Source: a virus. Taken from it: a stretch of 44,361 nt of DNA. The notes under the pieces were generated by a model, which saw nothing but the letters and a program-made list of their open reading frames with translations, searched no databases and was not told where the DNA came from. A program made the position numbers and the translations under genes. Location of the stretch: IMG/VR virus record IMGVR_UViG_3300034180_000047, positions 1 through 44,361 of that record, one strand, 5' to 3'. This document shows, piece after piece, positions 23,643 through 31,795 of the stretch (positions are counted from its first letter, which is position 1; every line of letters starts with the position of its first letter).

Positions 23643-24357
23643 GGGAATTCAGAAGCTGTTGGACCTGCGGCACGGGAGCATCCTGCACGACCCGACCGGT
23701 CGCCTGTACAAGACGGGCGACATCCAGCCGTTACCGTCACCGGAGTCGAAGCCGGAACCGCTGCTGTTCCACACGCTCACCGGGTTGGTCCATTACCTGT
23801 CTACGGAGATGGACGCCGACGGACCGGAGGTCGAAGCCGTGCAGGTGGTCGACCCCGAGAACGTCCGGGCCATTAGTTCAATCGCCGGCGACTTCCGCCA
23901 GCGGTTCACGCTCGCCGTCGCTGTGCCGTTCCTCCCCGACACGAGTTTCCGGTACGGCGTGTTCCAAAAGATCGAGGACTTCATCGTCTCGATGCAGGCT
24001 CACTTTGTCCAAGACGACGTCACGCAGAAGATCATCGAGATCATCGGTAACGTCGTCGATGAGGAGGAGATTGTCCTTGAGGACGACGGCTTCTCCCAGG
24101 CCGTCGTCGCCAGGGCCGGCATCGCAGGACGGCAGAGGCTGTCGATTCCGAATCCTGTCACGCTGCGTCCCTACAGGACGTTTCCGGAGGTCGAGCAGCC
24201 TGACAGTTCGTTCGTCGTGCGCCTGAAGAAGGACGGAGGAGGTCCTGTCGCGGCCCTCTTCTATGCCGGTGATGCCGACTGGAAGCGCGAGGCGGTATCT
24301 CGGGTGGCCACCTGGCTGGTCGACAACGGCGTCGTCTCACTCCCAATCCTGGGGTAG
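23632..24357 (+). CDS. Conserved phage protein, YfdQ/DUF2303-like
   Basis: 241 residues; ATG 23632 is favoured by AGGAG seven bases upstream, though the frame is open from 23611. Recognisable family marks: FHTLTGLVHYLSTEMD, the central EDDGFSQAVVARAGI, then NPVTLRPYRTFPEVEQPDSSFVVRL and a final GDADWKREAVSRVATWL. This family is common in temperate phages, usually next to the preceding protein type. Function unknown; the DDGxxQ and PYRTFPEVxQPxSxF motifs are the most conserved parts. Confidence 0.72.
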   Translation: MIAEGIQKLLDLRHGSILHDPTGRLYKTGDIQPLPSPESKPEPLLFHTLTGLVHYLSTEMDADGPEVEAVQVVDPENVRAISSIAGDFRQRFTLAVAVPFLPDTSFRYGVFQKIEDFIVSMQAHFVQDDVTQKIIEIIGNVVDEEEIVLEDDGFSQAVVARAGIAGRQRLSIPNPVTLRPYRTFPEVEQPDSSFVVRLKKDGGGPVAALFYAGDADWKREAVSRVATWLVDNGVVSLPILG

Positions 24358-24359
24358 CG

Positions 24360-24686
24360 GTGACGCTCAGGCGAAAGAAACGGCAGAGGCGCGTCGCCGA
24401 CCCTGATGCGCGACGCGGCCTCTACCGCAAATACGAGGTCATGAGGACCGACGGGTCCACAGGACGGGGCGGTAGGCATGAGCACTGCCGCCACTTCGTC
24501 CTCGACCTCACCCACGACCCGCACGCGCGGTACGCAGCGTTGATGTACGCCGAGGCGATCGTGGACACGAATCCGATTCTCGCCGCTGACCTGAAGAGGT
24601 CGGTCGACGAGGCAGAGCGCGAGGACGACTACAAGCGGCCTCGCAAAATCAACGGCTGTTCAACTTTTCTCATGGGGGTGGGGTGA
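24360..24686 (+). CDS. Conserved small phage protein
   Basis: 108 residues from GTG 24360. A basic N-terminus (LRRKKRQRRVADPDARRG) is followed by LYRKYEVMRTDG...HEHCRHFVLDLTHDPHARYAALMYAEAI and LAADLKRSVDEAE. The core matches small phage proteins often found near homing or recombination genes, with invariant HxxC and LDLxxDPxA. Role unknown. Confidence 0.65.
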   Translation: MTLRRKKRQRRVADPDARRGLYRKYEVMRTDGSTGRGGRHEHCRHFVLDLTHDPHARYAALMYAEAIVDTNPILAADLKRSVDEAEREDDYKRPRKINGCSTFLMGVG

Positions 24687-25207
24687 TGAGTGACAGCACG
24701 TTCGCGTTGCTGCGTTGGATCGAAGGACTCGAGAAGGAGGCCATTGCGAAGGGCGCGGCTCTCCGTGAACACCTGCTGCGAGCCACCGCAGTGTCCGACG
24801 CCTTGTCTGAGGCGTTGGAAGCCATCAAGAGGGGTACCAGGGCACGCAAGGGTGAGTTCGACGGCGAAGTCTGGCTGCCAAAGGTCGACGTCGACGACGT
24901 CGTGAGGTGGGAATCGAAGCTCTCCGGGAACGGGACTGGACAGGGCCACCACCGGACGCCGATCCTGTGGCGTGGGCGGGTCGCTGAGGCCATCGAGGCG
25001 ATCGAGAAGTCCCTCCGCGAGGCCGTGGCCTCCGAGAGGTTCGAGTGTGCAAACGACGGTTGGATGGCGCTCACGAAGGCGTGCGCGTCGTTGAGGTTCG
25101 ACCTGCCGTTGAACACCTCGATGTGCTCCGGCGAGCATGCATTCTTGTCGGCCTGCTCGGTCGCCGTTCTCGCCGTGCGGTTCATGGTGGAGTGCTGCGA
25201 TGTCTGA
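24686..25207 (+). CDS. Hypothetical early protein
   Basis: 173 residues from ATG 24686 (TGATG with the upstream stop; GTG 24683 possible). Helical throughout, with charged coils (LRWIEGLEKEAIAKGAALREHLLRATAVSDALSEAL). The C-terminal 60 residues contain three Cys (CANDGW, KACAS, MCSGEHAFLSACS) and a hydrophobic end. No family recognised. Confidence 0.6.
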   Translation: MSDSTFALLRWIEGLEKEAIAKGAALREHLLRATAVSDALSEALEAIKRGTRARKGEFDGEVWLPKVDVDDVVRWESKLSGNGTGQGHHRTPILWRGRVAEAIEAIEKSLREAVASERFECANDGWMALTKACASLRFDLPLNTSMCSGEHAFLSACSVAVLAVRFMVECCDV

Positions 25208-25472
25208 GGCGACGAAGCTGGTCATCGCAACGCTGGTCGCGCTATCGGCTGCAGCCGTGACGCTAGACATCTACTTCGTTTTCTCGTTCGATGTGAGCTC
25301 GGCGAGGTCGGCGCCGGCGCCCTCCATCGGCGAGCCGCACAACCATCCGCTGACGGTGACGCCGAGAAGTTCGCGCAGGCTGAGGTGGATTCTTCCATCG
25401 GTGGATCGGTCGACGTGCGTCTACTGCCATTCGCCTACCCGAGAGTCGAGCTCGAGACCGTGTGTCTCGTGA
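25200..25472 (+). CDS. Small membrane-anchored protein with CxxCH motif
   Basis: 90 residues from ATG 25200. One N-terminal membrane helix (LVIATLVALSAAAVTLDIYFVF), a Pro/Ser-rich linker, then CVYCHSPTRESSSRPCV, nearly the same knuckle as in the 26632 gene (CKYCHRTTEEGHSYPCV). It looks like a membrane-tethered version of the same putative zinc motif. Function unknown. Confidence 0.58.
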   Translation: MSEATKLVIATLVALSAAAVTLDIYFVFSFDVSSARSAPAPSIGEPHNHPLTVTPRSSRRLRWILPSVDRSTCVYCHSPTRESSSRPCVS

Positions 25473-25476
25473 GGTC

Positions 25477-26427
25477 ATGATGGGAGAGCACACCGGCATC
25501 GAATGGGCGCATCACACCCTGAACCTCTGGGTCGGGTGCTCGAAGGTGAACAAGCTGTGCCAGAACTGCTACGCTGAGCGGAGCACGTTCGCCAAGGTAC
25601 GCCGGGCAGACGGTATAGAGCTATGGGGCGCCAAGGCTGACCGTCGACTCGTCAGCGAGAAGACGGTCAACCAGGTTTACCGCTGGAACCAGGGGGCCCT
25701 CGAGGACGGCGAGCGTAGGCGGGTGTTCTGCTCCTCGCTGAGTGACATTCTCGAGGACAGACGCGACCTCGACCGGCCGAGATTCAATCTCTGGAAGATT
25801 GTCGAGGACTGCCAGGGACTCGACTTCCTGCTGCTGTCGAAGAGGCCGGAGAACTTCGCCAGGTTCACCCCGAGAAGCTGGCGAGATGGAAGCTGGCCCA
25901 GCAATGCCTGGGCTGGGACGAGTGCCGGCGACCAGGAAACAGCCGAAGACGCGATCCCGAAGCTGATCGACGCGGCCCGCATGGCGCCGGTGCTCTTTGT
26001 GAGCATCGAGCCGATGGTCGGTCCAATCGATTTTTCCGCCATCCGAATCCACGACGACGAGCTCGGAGCTCGGTGGAGAGTCCTCGAAGACGTTCTCTCG
26101 TGGGTGATCGCCGGAGGTGAAAGCGGACCGGACGCCAGGCCCATGCACCCTGACTGGCCGAGGTCAGTCCGCGACCAGTGCGTCGACGCCGGCGTGCCGT
26201 TTTTCTTCAAGCAGTGGGGTGGGTGGTCAGCAGTCTATGACCGCGATGTCGACGATCCAGACTGGGGCAGATGTGATGTCGTGCGAGACTCAACCCCGAG
26301 AGGTCGGTGGCTGAATTTGTCAGGCGGGCACGGGTTTCACGGGGACAGAGTTGTCAGGGTTGATCGGATTGGCAAGAAGGCTGCCGGCCGGGAGCTCGAT
26401 GGCCGCACCTGGGACCAAACGCCATGA
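25477..26427 (+). CDS. Phage Gp37/Gp68-family protein (DUF5131)
   Basis: 316 residues from ATG 25477 (GTG at 25462 also in frame). Family hallmarks: GIEWAHHTLNLWVGCSKVNKLCQNCYAE with three Cys (C-x6-C-x2-C), RRVFCSSLSDIL, LLLSKRPENFARF, AWAGTSAGDQ, VLFVSIEPMVGPID, WVIAGGESGPDARPMHPDW, and PFFFKQWGGW. The Cys cluster and barrel-like order suggest a distant relation to radical-SAM or photolyase-like enzymes. In many genomes this family pairs with TcmP (three-Cys-motif partner), which is absent here. Confidence 0.85.
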   Translation: MMGEHTGIEWAHHTLNLWVGCSKVNKLCQNCYAERSTFAKVRRADGIELWGAKADRRLVSEKTVNQVYRWNQGALEDGERRRVFCSSLSDILEDRRDLDRPRFNLWKIVEDCQGLDFLLLSKRPENFARFTPRSWRDGSWPSNAWAGTSAGDQETAEDAIPKLIDAARMAPVLFVSIEPMVGPIDFSAIRIHDDELGARWRVLEDVLSWVIAGGESGPDARPMHPDWPRSVRDQCVDAGVPFFFKQWGGWSAVYDRDVDDPDWGRCDVVRDSTPRGRWLNLSGGHGFHGDRVVRVDRIGKKAAGRELDGRTWDQTP

Positions 26428-26639
26428 CAAGAAGGTGGACAATCGCAATCCTAATTTCGGTCGTCGTCGGTCTCGTCGCATGGGACATCTACGCGTACGT
26501 CGCCACCGGTCCGTCAGCTACGATCAGCCGCGTCGCGCTCGACTTCGCTGGGCGTCACCCGGTCTTCATCTTGGCAGTCGGTGTCCTTCTCGGCCACCTG
26601 TTCTGGCCTCAGACCAAGAAGGTGAAATCAGATGGCTGA
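26424..26639 (+). CDS. Small membrane protein with two passes
   Basis: 71 residues from ATG 26424, ATGA overlap with the DUF5131 gene. Two hydrophobic segments (WTIAILISVVVGLVAWDIYAYV and HPVFILAVGVLLGHLFW) and a short basic tail. Unknown role. Confidence 0.58.
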   Translation: MTRRWTIAILISVVVGLVAWDIYAYVATGPSATISRVALDFAGRHPVFILAVGVLLGHLFWPQTKKVKSDG

Positions 26640-27060
26640 CGAGAGGTGCAAATACTGCCACAGGACGACAGAGGAAGGCCACTCGTACCCGTGCGTCGTC
26701 GACGCCCTGGCCGACCCTATCATCAATGAGGCCCTCGCCGAGGTGGAGATTCCTGACGATCTCCCGGACGCCGAGCATTTGTATCGACACCTGACAGTCG
26801 CGGTCGCAGCTGGACGGATCGTGATGCAGGAGCGAGACGCCGCGCTGCGTGGAGGCGACGAATTCAGGCGGCAGCGGGATGAAGAACGGGCGAGAGTAGA
26901 GGAGCTCGAGGATGCTCTGCGGCCCTTCGCCGAGCACTTCGGTGGTCGCCGCCATCCGGGGAGCGAGATGGTCGTGTCCAGGACGTCGTCGGAGCACCAC
27001 AGCACGCTCCGGAACTACCACTTCAACGCCGCTCGTTCGGCGATGGAGAAGACGAAGTGA
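26632..27060 (+). CDS. Putative zinc-knuckle and coiled-coil protein
   Basis: 142 residues from ATG 26632, overlapping the previous stop by eight bases. N-terminal knuckle CKYCHRTTEEGHSYPCV, then a helical region and a coiled coil (ERDAALRGGDEFRRQRDEERARVEELEDALRPF). The knuckle is shared with the 25200 protein. Possibly nucleic-acid or protein binding; no family recognised. Confidence 0.6.
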   Translation: MADERCKYCHRTTEEGHSYPCVVDALADPIINEALAEVEIPDDLPDAEHLYRHLTVAVAAGRIVMQERDAALRGGDEFRRQRDEERARVEELEDALRPFAEHFGGRRHPGSEMVVSRTSSEHHSTLRNYHFNAARSAMEKTK

Positions 27061-27260
27061 GAAGCGTGCACGGGGGCACTGGCGACCTAGCCTACATCGA
27101 GCACGATGGAGTCATTCACGAGACCGACGACGCGCTACTCTACTCGATTGGCGGTGAGAAGGTGTGGATCCCGAAGTCGTGGATCAAAGACAAGAACGAC
27201 GAGATCATCGCCATCCCGAAGAAACTGGCAGACGAGAAGGGTCTCGAGAGCGACTGGTAG
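27057..27260 (+). CDS. Small protein with WIPKSWI motif
   Basis: 67 residues from GTG 27057, overlapping the upstream stop. Sequence ALLYSIGGEKVWIPKSWIKDKNDEIIAIPKKLADEKGL resembles short phage and plasmid domains that follow the pattern (AxLhxhxGExVWIPKSxI), seen alone or at the ends of DNA-processing proteins. Function unknown. It sits two bases before the integrase start. Confidence 0.62.
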   Translation: MRSVHGGTGDLAYIEHDGVIHETDDALLYSIGGEKVWIPKSWIKDKNDEIIAIPKKLADEKGLESDW

Positions 27261-27262
27261 GG

Positions 27263-28489
27263 ATGCCGTCAGACCGCACCACGCCCTACACGGCCCGCGA
27301 GGTCGCCGATCTCAGGCGATGCTCACTATCGACCGTGTATCGGTGGGTGGGGGACGGGAGTCTGCGTCCGCTGCGCAGGAAGCCAGGCGGCCCTTTGCTC
27401 TTCGCACCGTCCGTCGTAACCTCCTTCGCGGAGGTGGACGGTATGGGCGCACGTTTCCGCGAGGACAACGGGTGGTGGTACTGCGACTTCTGGGTGACGC
27501 ACCATGACGGGCGGAGAGAGCGCATACGTCGCTACCCGCCAGCCAACACACGCAAGTCCGCGCTCGAGCACGAGCGGAAGATCCGGGCGGAGATCGCCGC
27601 CGGGACATGGCGGCAAGCCGAGCCGCCCACCCTGCGCACGTTCGCGAAAGCGTTCATCGCGGACGCCAAGGCGCAGCTCAAGCCGTCGACGGTCCACGTC
27701 TACGAGGTCATGCTCGATCAGCACCTGTTGCCTCGTTGGGGCCGGCGGGTGCTGGACACGATCGGCCCTGCCGACATCGCGACGTTCAAGCAGGCACAAC
27801 TCGAAGCGGGCTCGTCGAAGAAGACGATCAACAACCAGCTCGCTCTGCTGTCGTCGATGCTGCGCCGCGCCGTCGAGTGGGGCGAGCTGCGACAGGCTCC
27901 GCGTGTCCAACTGTTCAAGCTGATGCGGGTCCAGGATCGCGAGTATCGCTGGCTTTCACGCACCGAGGCTGAAGCCGTGATCGAGGCTGCAACCGGATAC
28001 TGGCCAGCGGTGATCACCGTCGCGCTCCACACCGGGATGCGGCTCGGAGAGCTCCAGGCGCTGCGGTGGTCGGACGTGGATATGAAGCGCGGCAAGATCA
28101 CGGTTCGACGGTCGTACTGGAACGGCGAGATCGGGACGCCAAAGTCGGGCAAGGCGAGAGAGATCCCAATCAACCGTTCGTGCAGGCGCGCGCTCGAGAA
28201 TCACCCTCCCCTTCTGCGGTGCGAGCTCGTGTTCCACACTCGCAAGGGGTCTGTGATCAAGGCGCAGGACATGAGCAAGGGTCTGCGCCGGGTGTGCGTT
28301 GCCGCCGAGGTAGACCCGTTCGGGTGGCACGTGCTGCGGCACACGTTCGCCTCCTGGCTGGTCGAGCGGTCGGTACCGATCCGCACGGTCCAGATGCTCC
28401 TCGGACATTCGACGGTCGCAGTCACCGAGAGATACGCACACGTCGCGCCGGCCTCCGGACTCGATGCTGTGGCAGTGCTGGAGGGATGA
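27263..28489 (+). CDS. int: Tyrosine integrase with fused N-terminal excisionase-like HTH
   Basis: 408 residues from ATG 27263. Residues about 9-50 form an HTH_17/MerR-like DNA-binding domain (YTAREVADLRRCSLSTVYRWVGDGSLRPLRRKPGGPLLF), normally found in separate excisionases. Then comes an AP2-like arm-binding part (WWYCDFWVTHHDGRRERIRRYP), a core-binding domain, and the catalytic domain with R260 (HTGMRLGE), the K of TPKSGKAREI, H356-x-x-R359, H382 and nucleophile Y391. No separate xis gene was found nearby. It inserts the phage at the attachment site downstream. Confidence 0.93.
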   Translation: MPSDRTTPYTAREVADLRRCSLSTVYRWVGDGSLRPLRRKPGGPLLFAPSVVTSFAEVDGMGARFREDNGWWYCDFWVTHHDGRRERIRRYPPANTRKSALEHERKIRAEIAAGTWRQAEPPTLRTFAKAFIADAKAQLKPSTVHVYEVMLDQHLLPRWGRRVLDTIGPADIATFKQAQLEAGSSKKTINNQLALLSSMLRRAVEWGELRQAPRVQLFKLMRVQDREYRWLSRTEAEAVIEAATGYWPAVITVALHTGMRLGELQALRWSDVDMKRGKITVRRSYWNGEIGTPKSGKAREIPINRSCRRALENHPPLLRCELVFHTRKGSVIKAQDMSKGLRRVCVAAEVDPFGWHVLRHTFASWLVERSVPIRTVQMLLGHSTVAVTERYAHVAPASGLDAVAVLEG

Positions 28490-29010
28490 TGCACACGGTA
28501 GAACACGACGGATTCGTACTGCACTTCAACTCAGATTTGAGCGGGGAAGCGTTCATCAAGGCGGACAACGGCGCCGTCTTCTATTTCCCTGGAGCACTGA
28601 TCGAGAAGATCGCCTCGCGAAGTCTAGAAGAGCTCCGAGACAAGTGCCGCGTCCTCGAGAATGCCTGCGTCGAACACGTGAACACGTACCACATGCACCG
28701 CGAGGAAATCGTGTCGCTGAGGGCAAAGCTTGAGGGTGTCCTCGCGATAGAGAATGACCATTTGTTCACCGATGCCATTGAGGCGCTTCGGAGACTCGTC
28801 GCAGCCGTCGAAGCTCTGCAGCCGGCTTTTGGCTTCTACCCCCCGGAAGCTCTCGGGTCCTCCCGTGATGTCCTCACCATGGCTGGGATCATCTGCACGT
28901 GCGGAGGACACAGAGAACGGATGAGGGAATGCCCGCTGCACGGGCGGTCAAAGCGTAGGCACTATTTGGGCTCTGGAAAACGTGGGTCGCCAGGAGATGA
29001 AACAGAATGA
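28486..29010 (+). CDS. Coiled-coil protein with C-terminal Cys/His cluster
   Basis: 174 residues from ATG 28486, ATGA overlap with int. An N-terminal beta-rich stretch (FVLHFNSDLSGEAFIKADNGAVFYFPGALIEKI), a long coiled coil (LEELRDKCRVLENACVEHVNTYHMHREEIVSLRAKLEG), and CTCGGHRERMRECPLH at the end, which could bind zinc. It lies between the integrase and the probable attP. Function unknown. Confidence 0.62.
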   Translation: MMHTVEHDGFVLHFNSDLSGEAFIKADNGAVFYFPGALIEKIASRSLEELRDKCRVLENACVEHVNTYHMHREEIVSLRAKLEGVLAIENDHLFTDAIEALRRLVAAVEALQPAFGFYPPEALGSSRDVLTMAGIICTCGGHRERMRECPLHGRSKRRHYLGSGKRGSPGDETE

Positions 29011-29028
29011 CCGTATCAGCTGATTGTG

Positions 29029-29056
29029 TGGTGGGCGGAGAGGGTTTCGAACCCCC
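29029..29056 (-). other. Probable attP core: 3' end of a tRNA gene
   Basis: Read leftward, the sequence gives a complete T arm (GGGGG, loop TTCGAAA, CCCTC with one G-T pair), an acceptor 3' strand TCCGCCC, discriminator A and encoded CCA. No matching 5' half (GGGCGGA) lies within tRNA distance, so it is only a tRNA 3' end. Its place just downstream of int is where tRNA-integrating phages keep attP. The donor tRNA may be of the Leu type (A73, GGGCGGA acceptor), but this is uncertain. Confidence 0.65.
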
Positions 29057-29206
29057 TAGGATTCGTCCGTTTTCATCCGGTAGCGTCTGGACTTGCAGCG
29101 GATTTCTCCGCGATTCCAATTGCATACAGACGCCAACGATTGCGCACACATGCGTGGACGGCCGGATCTGGTTTGGGCACTGGTTGGGCACTGGGGCGGT
29201 GGCGTG

Positions 29207-29635
29207 ATGCGCGCGATCACGCTGTGGAGACCGTGGCCGTGGGCCATGTTCCACGCCGGAAAGCCGGTCGAGAACAGGACCTGGCCACTACCGCAGAGCC
29301 TCGTCGGCAAGACTATCGCCCTTCACGCCGGAAAGCGCATGGACAACGACGTGTTGCGGAGGATGAGGGCTGGCGCGTTCGGTGAGCGGGCTCGTCGGAT
29401 CCCAGTTGTCGGACACCCTGTCGGTGTCGTTGGCCTGGTCACCTTTGGCATGCCGTACGAGGTCTCCAACTACTACGGGACCGTTGACCAGTGGATCTTC
29501 GGTCCATGGGCATGGCCTGTCGTCCGCATCGTCGAGCTCGCGTCACCGGTTGCGTGCCGCGGGGCGCAGGGCCTGTGGACGCTGCCGGATGACGTCGAGA
29601 AAGACGTTCGCGAACAGGCAGGCGTGGACTTCTGA
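29207..29635 (+). CDS. ASCH-domain protein
   Basis: 142 residues from ATG 29207 (GTG 29204 adjacent); first gene after the attachment region. Opens with AITLWRPWPWAMFHAGKPVENRTWPLP, then GKTIALHAGKRMD, VVGVVGLVTF and a WAWPVVRIVELASPV strand, the beta-barrel order of ASCH/PUA-like domains. The family binds RNA, and some members are nucleases or cleave modified nucleotides. Here it leads an accessory cluster. Confidence 0.78.
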   Translation: MRAITLWRPWPWAMFHAGKPVENRTWPLPQSLVGKTIALHAGKRMDNDVLRRMRAGAFGERARRIPVVGHPVGVVGLVTFGMPYEVSNYYGTVDQWIFGPWAWPVVRIVELASPVACRGAQGLWTLPDDVEKDVREQAGVDF

Positions 29636-30117
29636 TGCGCGTCGTCTTTCTCGATATCGACGGCGTCCTTTGCACGTGGGCCTCGATGCAGCTGGCGCGG
29701 CGTGATCCCCGGCATTCTCAAGCTCGGTTCTGCCGTTCGTCCGTCGACAACCTGAACCGGATCACCGACCGGACCGGGGCCGTGATCGTCCTATCCAGCG
29801 TTTGGAGGTGCAGGTGCCCGTCCATGTCTATCGCTCTCGGAAGTCACATCGCGCTCGAGGGAGTCACTGCGCCGGTCATTGGCCAGACGCCGCGGCTGAA
29901 AGATGAAGGAGGCCGCGTGTACAGAGGGAACGAGATCCAGGCCTGGCTCGACGACACCGGGTTTCGGGAGCCTGTCGAGTCCTTCGTCATCCTCGACGAC
30001 GACAGCGACATGGTGCATCTGAGCGACCGCCTGGTTCACGTCGTCAACGGGATGGGGACAGGTCTGCTGCCGCGTCACGTTGAGGAAGCTGTCGCCGTGC
30101 TGGAGCGGAGAGCATGA
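29635..30117 (+). CDS. HAD-family protein (Swiss Army Knife RNA-repair type)
   Basis: 160 residues from ATG 29635, which overlaps the ASCH stop as TGATG. Motif I VFLDIDGVL with D7 and D9; SSVWR as motif II; a K in PRLKDEGG; motif IV ILDDDSDM. This is a minimal HAD phosphatase similar to the HAD domain linked to RNA repair (SAK group). Its substrate could be an RNA end or a small nucleotide. Fits next to the ASCH gene. Confidence 0.75.
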   Translation: MRVVFLDIDGVLCTWASMQLARRDPRHSQARFCRSSVDNLNRITDRTGAVIVLSSVWRCRCPSMSIALGSHIALEGVTAPVIGQTPRLKDEGGRVYRGNEIQAWLDDTGFREPVESFVILDDDSDMVHLSDRLVHVVNGMGTGLLPRHVEEAVAVLERRA

Positions 30118-30566
30118 CCATCCATCTCCAACTCTGCCCGGTCACGCTCCGCGAGGCCTTCGTGTACGTGGAGCAGAATCATCGCCACCACAGGGCGCCG
30201 CAAGGAGGCCTGTTCGCCGTCGGTGTGACGGCGGACGGCGAGACAATCTGTGGAATCGCCATCGTCGGTCGCCCAGTCGCCCGTCATCTCAACGACGACT
30301 GGACCGCTGAGGTGACCAGGCTCGTCACCAACGGGACGAAGAACGCTTGCTCGAAGCTGTACGGGGCCTGCTGGCGAGCTGCTCGGTCACTGGGCTACCG
30401 GCGACTCGTCGCCTACACGCTGCCGGAGGAAGGCGGAGCGAGCCTGCGCGCCGCTGGCTTCTACATCGTGGCGCAGACGAAGGCCGAAGGATGGTCACGT
30501 CGCGGCCGTCCTCGCGTCGACCTGCACCCGACGCAGCGCAAGCTGAGGTGGGAGCGGCGCGCGTGA
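30114..30566 (+). CDS. XF1762-family / GNAT-like protein
   Basis: 150 residues from ATG 30114 (ATGA overlap). Typical start: LQLCPVTLREAFVYVEQNHRHHRAPQGGLFAVGV, then GIAIVGRPVARHLNDDWTAEVTRLVTNGTKNACSKLYGACWRAARSLGYRRLVAYTLPEEGGASLRAAGF, the XF1762 family. Fold and sequence order resemble a GNAT acetyltransferase with an acceptor loop H-x-x-H. Common in temperate phages, substrate unknown. Confidence 0.72.
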   Translation: MTIHLQLCPVTLREAFVYVEQNHRHHRAPQGGLFAVGVTADGETICGIAIVGRPVARHLNDDWTAEVTRLVTNGTKNACSKLYGACWRAARSLGYRRLVAYTLPEEGGASLRAAGFYIVAQTKAEGWSRRGRPRVDLHPTQRKLRWERRA

Positions 30567-31795
30567 CCGTCCGCCTCAATGCGATGGAACTATTCTGCCG
30601 TAGCGGCGGAATGGCGGAGGGCTTCCGTCGCGCTGGCGTCAGGTTCGCGATGGCGGTCGACGCCGATCCCGACGCCTGCGACAGCTACGAGGCGAACCTC
30701 GGACACCGGCCGATCCAGATGGATGCTCGCGACCTGCTCCGCATGCTGGACGCCGGCTGGATGCCCCCTCGTCTCGATCTCCTAGTGGCCGACCCGCCGT
30801 GCACGCCGTGGTCCCGCGCTGGCAAGCGCAAGGGCCTAGACGACGAGCGCGACATGCTGCGCGAGACGGCGGAGCTGATCGTCCGCATTCGACCACGCGC
30901 CTACCTGATCGGGAACGTCCCCGGGCTCGACGACGCCGACCACTGGCGCAAGGTGGTCCAGCCTGTCATCGGCGGACTGAAGGAGCACGGCTATTGCGTC
31001 GCCGACTACGCCTCGCTCGACGCGGCCGACTACGGCGTCCCGCAGCACCGGATCCGACCGTTCTGGTTCGGGCATCTCGATGGGCCATGCATTCGCTGGC
31101 CGGCCCCGACGCACGGCGACTGGTCGACGATGCGTCTCGACGGGCGCGAGCCGTGGGTGACGTGCAGGGAAGCTCTCATCCATCTGCCGAAAGCTGAGAT
31201 CGGACGGAAGGTTCGTCTCCGCAAGCGAAAATGCAACGGCAAGCAGCACGGCAGCACCGCCGACAAGCCAGCCCGCGTAGTTGGGACATCGAATCTGTCG
31301 GACGGAAATGTCCTGCTCGTAGAACGTCAGCGATCGGACGGGTCGAGTAGAGAACACCTCCTCGACGAGCCAGCCCGGACGGTGCGCGCAAGCCGGAGTA
31401 GCTCGGAGAGACTTCTGACGCCCCACAAGAAGCACCCGATCAACAGTCCTGACAAGCCGGCCTACACGATCACCGCGAGGGACACCGGTGGCGCTCAGGG
31501 AGGCGGGTCTATCGAGTGGCCGTGGGACAGACCATCCACGACCATCACCCAAAGAGCCGCAATCCCTCCACCTGGGCATCACCCAGAGAGCGGTTCGATC
31601 CTATCTCTACCAGAGGCAGTGGTTCTCAGCGAGAGAGCCGCTGCTCTTCTGCAGGCGTTTCCACAATCGTGGGAGTTCGCGGGCAAGACCAAGCGATCGA
31701 GGTGGTCACAAATCGGCCAAGCGATGCCGCCCCCTCTATCCGAAGCTGTGGCGCGAAGCATCGTCGAGTGGTTCGCGCGAACGGAGGTGATCTGA
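30563..31795 (+). CDS. DNA cytosine-5 methyltransferase with atypical motif VI
   Basis: 410 residues from GTG 30563, GTGA overlap. Motif I AMELFCRSGGMAEGF; motif IV ADPPCTPWSRAG with nucleophile C80; motif VI reads IGNV (117-119 GNV) where ENV is expected; motif VIII QHRIR (161-165); motif X IGQAMPPPLSEAVA. The target-recognition region has the repeated element D(K/E/R)PA-x-T(V/I)-x-x, seen four times. Loss of the motif VI Glu, which activates the cytosine, suggests weak or altered activity. It modifies phage DNA or is an anti-restriction factor. Confidence 0.82.
   Translation: MTVRLNAMELFCRSGGMAEGFRRAGVRFAMAVDADPDACDSYEANLGHRPIQMDARDLLRMLDAGWMPPRLDLLVADPPCTPWSRAGKRKGLDDERDMLRETAELIVRIRPRAYLIGNVPGLDDADHWRKVVQPVIGGLKEHGYCVADYASLDAADYGVPQHRIRPFWFGHLDGPCIRWPAPTHGDWSTMRLDGREPWVTCREALIHLPKAEIGRKVRLRKRKCNGKQHGSTADKPARVVGTSNLSDGNVLLVERQRSDGSSREHLLDEPARTVRASRSSSERLLTPHKKHPINSPDKPAYTITARDTGGAQGGGSIEWPWDRPSTTITQRAAIPPPGHHPESGSILSLPEAVVLSERAAALLQAFPQSWEFAGKTKRSRWSQIGQAMPPPLSEAVARSIVEWFARTEVI

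Noticed and set aside
29029-29111. A complete tRNA gene on the leftward strand
   Set aside because: The T arm and CCA end are good, but no matching acceptor 5' strand, D arm or anticodon arm is present. The GCGGAGA/TCTCCGC pairing puts the T loop out of place.
29007-29385. Short frames over the attP region (GGEGFEPP, WWAERVSNPLG)
   Set aside because: These peptides are well-known false translations of the antisense strand of tRNA 3' ends.
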